DNA of 13,487 nt, from the NCBI GenBank assembly GCA_021819605.1, contig JAKAQT010000031.1, positions 1 through 13,487 on the forward strand, given 5' to 3'. The stretch is from Thermoplasmata archaeon. Lineage in GTDB: Archaea > Thermoplasmatota > Thermoplasmata > Thermoplasmatales > Thermoplasmataceae. A program made the translations under genes and the position numbers. The notes beneath the pieces were generated by a model, which worked only from the letters and a program-made list of their open reading frames with translations, searched no databases and was not told the origin of the DNA. Below, piece by piece: positions 12,609 to 13,487 of the stretch (its first letter is position 1; every line of letters starts with the position of its first letter).

Positions 12609-13333
12609 GCAATGATCGACCCGTTCGAATCAGTAAGGAACCTGCATTTCTCATCGCTGCCTGATATTACGGAAGCATAGGTTGAATAGTCCGCAATGTC
12701 AAGGGAATGTATCATTCCGGACACAATTTTCCTGTATTCCTCCAGAGTAACCCTCATGGCGGAAAACTCAAGTCTCGCCCCCCTCATGGGTACGACCATG
12801 TGCCGCATGTTCTCCTGGTCAAATATGCGCTGGTAATCCCGCAGTGTGCCCTTCTCCAGTTTCCCTAGGAAATTCTGTGCCTCATCCGGCGGAATGGCAA
12901 GGAATATCTTACTCTCGAATGAAAAAAGATCCATGCTGTTCCTGACAGGTACGCCCGTATACCGATTTGAGAATGTTATGTGATGGCATGAACTGCACAG
13001 TGATATGAGATTTCTGAAAGAATCATTCCCGCCGTCTTTTCTTGGCACAATGTGGTGCACCTCAAGGTCAAAATGCACCTTGTCGTAAAGATCTGCAGAA
13101 TCAACCTGGGTGAAGGTACCCTTTCCGCAGACCCTGCATCGGTAGTCATCCCTCAACAGGACTGCTTTGGAAATGGTCTGCCATGGTACGTTCTTTCCCC
13201 TGCTTTCCCCTCTGGGATCAAAATCCTCAACCTGCGCAATCCTGAACATGCTGGAAACATCCATCAGGCGTACATGGGGAAGCCTCGGAATATCCTTAAA
13301 AACACTCTCCTGCAGGGCTGGATGTTCTAGCAT
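12605..13333 (-). CDS. HNH endonuclease-domain protein
   Basis: This 242-residue protein contains a zinc-supported HNH nuclease domain at about 50-122. VPWQTISKAVLLRDDYRCRV (49-68) is the usual lead-in, the zinc pairs are C66/C69 and C113/C116, the catalytic histidines are H93-H94 in VHHIVPRKDGG (92-102), and N108 and H117 complete the motif. All key residues are present, so it may be active on DNA. Residues 1-48 and 125-242 match nothing I recognise; the C-terminal part is helical-looking and charged. No methyltransferase, helicase or other defence gene is beside it. The ATG at 13333 has AGGAAAG a few bases upstream and follows the stop of the upstream same-strand gene by 26 nt. Roles in restriction, repair or mobile DNA all remain open. 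Confidence 0.85.
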   Translation of the reverse strand: MLEHPALQESVFKDIPRLPHVRLMDVSSMFRIAQVEDFDPRGESRGKNVPWQTISKAVLLRDDYRCRVCGKGTFTQVDSADLYDKVHFDLEVHHIVPRKDGGNDSFRNLISLCSSCHHITFSNRYTGVPVRNSMDLFSFESKIFLAIPPDEAQNFLGKLEKGTLRDYQRIFDQENMRHMVVPMRGARLEFSAMRVTLEEYRKIVSGMIHSLDIADYSTYASVISGSDEKCRFLTDSNGSIIA

Positions 13334-13359
13334 TAATCTTTCCTATGGCATTACGGCAA

Positions 13360-13487
13360 TTAAGCGTTTTCCATGAAGAATTCCTGGGCCTCCTTGCCGA
13401 ATCTGTCATCATCAGGCAACTTCTCCGGGCTTTTTCCCCAGATAAATTTCTCCTTTCTTCCCTCAGTGAATTCCTCTATGACGGATC
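13360..13487 (-). CDS. C-terminal end of an unidentified protein (partial)
   Basis: An open frame enters from the right edge of the window and ends in TAA at 13360-13362, leaving 41 codons. The fragment starts SVIEEFTEGRKEKFIWGK and ends AQEFFMENA. It is strongly charged, with no membrane segment or cysteine. Codon choice (AGA, GAG, AAG) is like that of its neighbours, and its position just ahead of the HNH gene on the same strand fits an operon. The start and most of the gene lie outside the window, so I cannot name a family. Confidence 0.6.
   Translation of the reverse strand, partial: SVIEEFTEGRKEKFIWGKSPEKLPDDDRFGKEAQEFFMENA

Noticed and set aside
12605..13487. Restriction-modification or CRISPR-linked system around the HNH gene
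   Set aside because: No methyltransferase, specificity subunit, Cas gene or repeat array is visible; the neighbouring partial gene is not recognisable.

Overview
The window reads as chromosomal DNA of a moderate-GC archaeon of the Thermoplasmatales (Thermoplasma-like). The strongest marker is a 745-residue double-AAA+ ATPase that matches, in length and motif by motif as I remember it, the VAT protein of Thermoplasma acidophilum. Archaeal release factor aRF1, an archaeal-type UMP kinase, AGG/AGA-rich arginine usage, TATA boxes 23-27 nt before start codons (leaderless transcripts) and GGTGA-type Shine-Dalgarno sites inside operons all agree. I see no transposon, CRISPR array, tRNA, rRNA or provirus. 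This is mainly an ordinary core region with a few accessory genes.

Layout, left to right. (1) 95-2347, plus strand: a three-gene operon of a PadR-family repressor, a DrrA-type ABC ATPase and an ABC-2 permease, probably a self-regulated drug or lipid exporter. A palindrome sits at the predicted transcription start. (2) 2348-2694: a 347-nt gap with a terminator-like hairpin, then three further hairpins, the last followed by T4, which could be a small RNA gene, then the promoter of the next gene. (3) 2695-3867: an uncharacterised radical SAM protein with a CX4CX2C cluster motif. (4) 3982-5957: UMP kinase (minus) and aRF1 (plus) diverge from a 47-nt gap whose single TATA-like element is well spaced for both. 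(5) 5960-9310, minus strand: VAT, a small PRC-barrel protein and a nucleoside phosphorylase, in that order of transcription; the phosphorylase ends 2 nt from the end of aRF1. (6) 9368-11267: a two-domain rhodanese/mercaptopyruvate-type sulfurtransferase (minus) and a cysteine-synthase-family PLP enzyme (plus) diverge from a shared 103-nt promoter region. (7) 11334-12608: a DadA-type FAD-dependent oxidoreductase with a GTG start. (8) 12605-13487, minus strand: an HNH nuclease-like protein, and the last 41 codons of an unidentified upstream gene.

How the parts fit: the PadR/ABC genes form one regulated transport unit; VAT is the protein unfoldase that feeds the 20S proteasome and carries a C-terminal LYQ docking tail; the sulfurtransferase and cysteine synthase probably belong to sulfur and cysteine metabolism; UMP kinase and aRF1 are housekeeping. 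The least explained items are the hairpin-rich intergenic region at 2427-2552, the radical SAM protein with its unassigned N-terminal domain, the HNH protein with its unassigned C-terminal half, and the PRC-barrel protein beside VAT. Nothing here, read alone, shows a clearly new biological system; the findings are candidates ranked by how much the sequence supports them.
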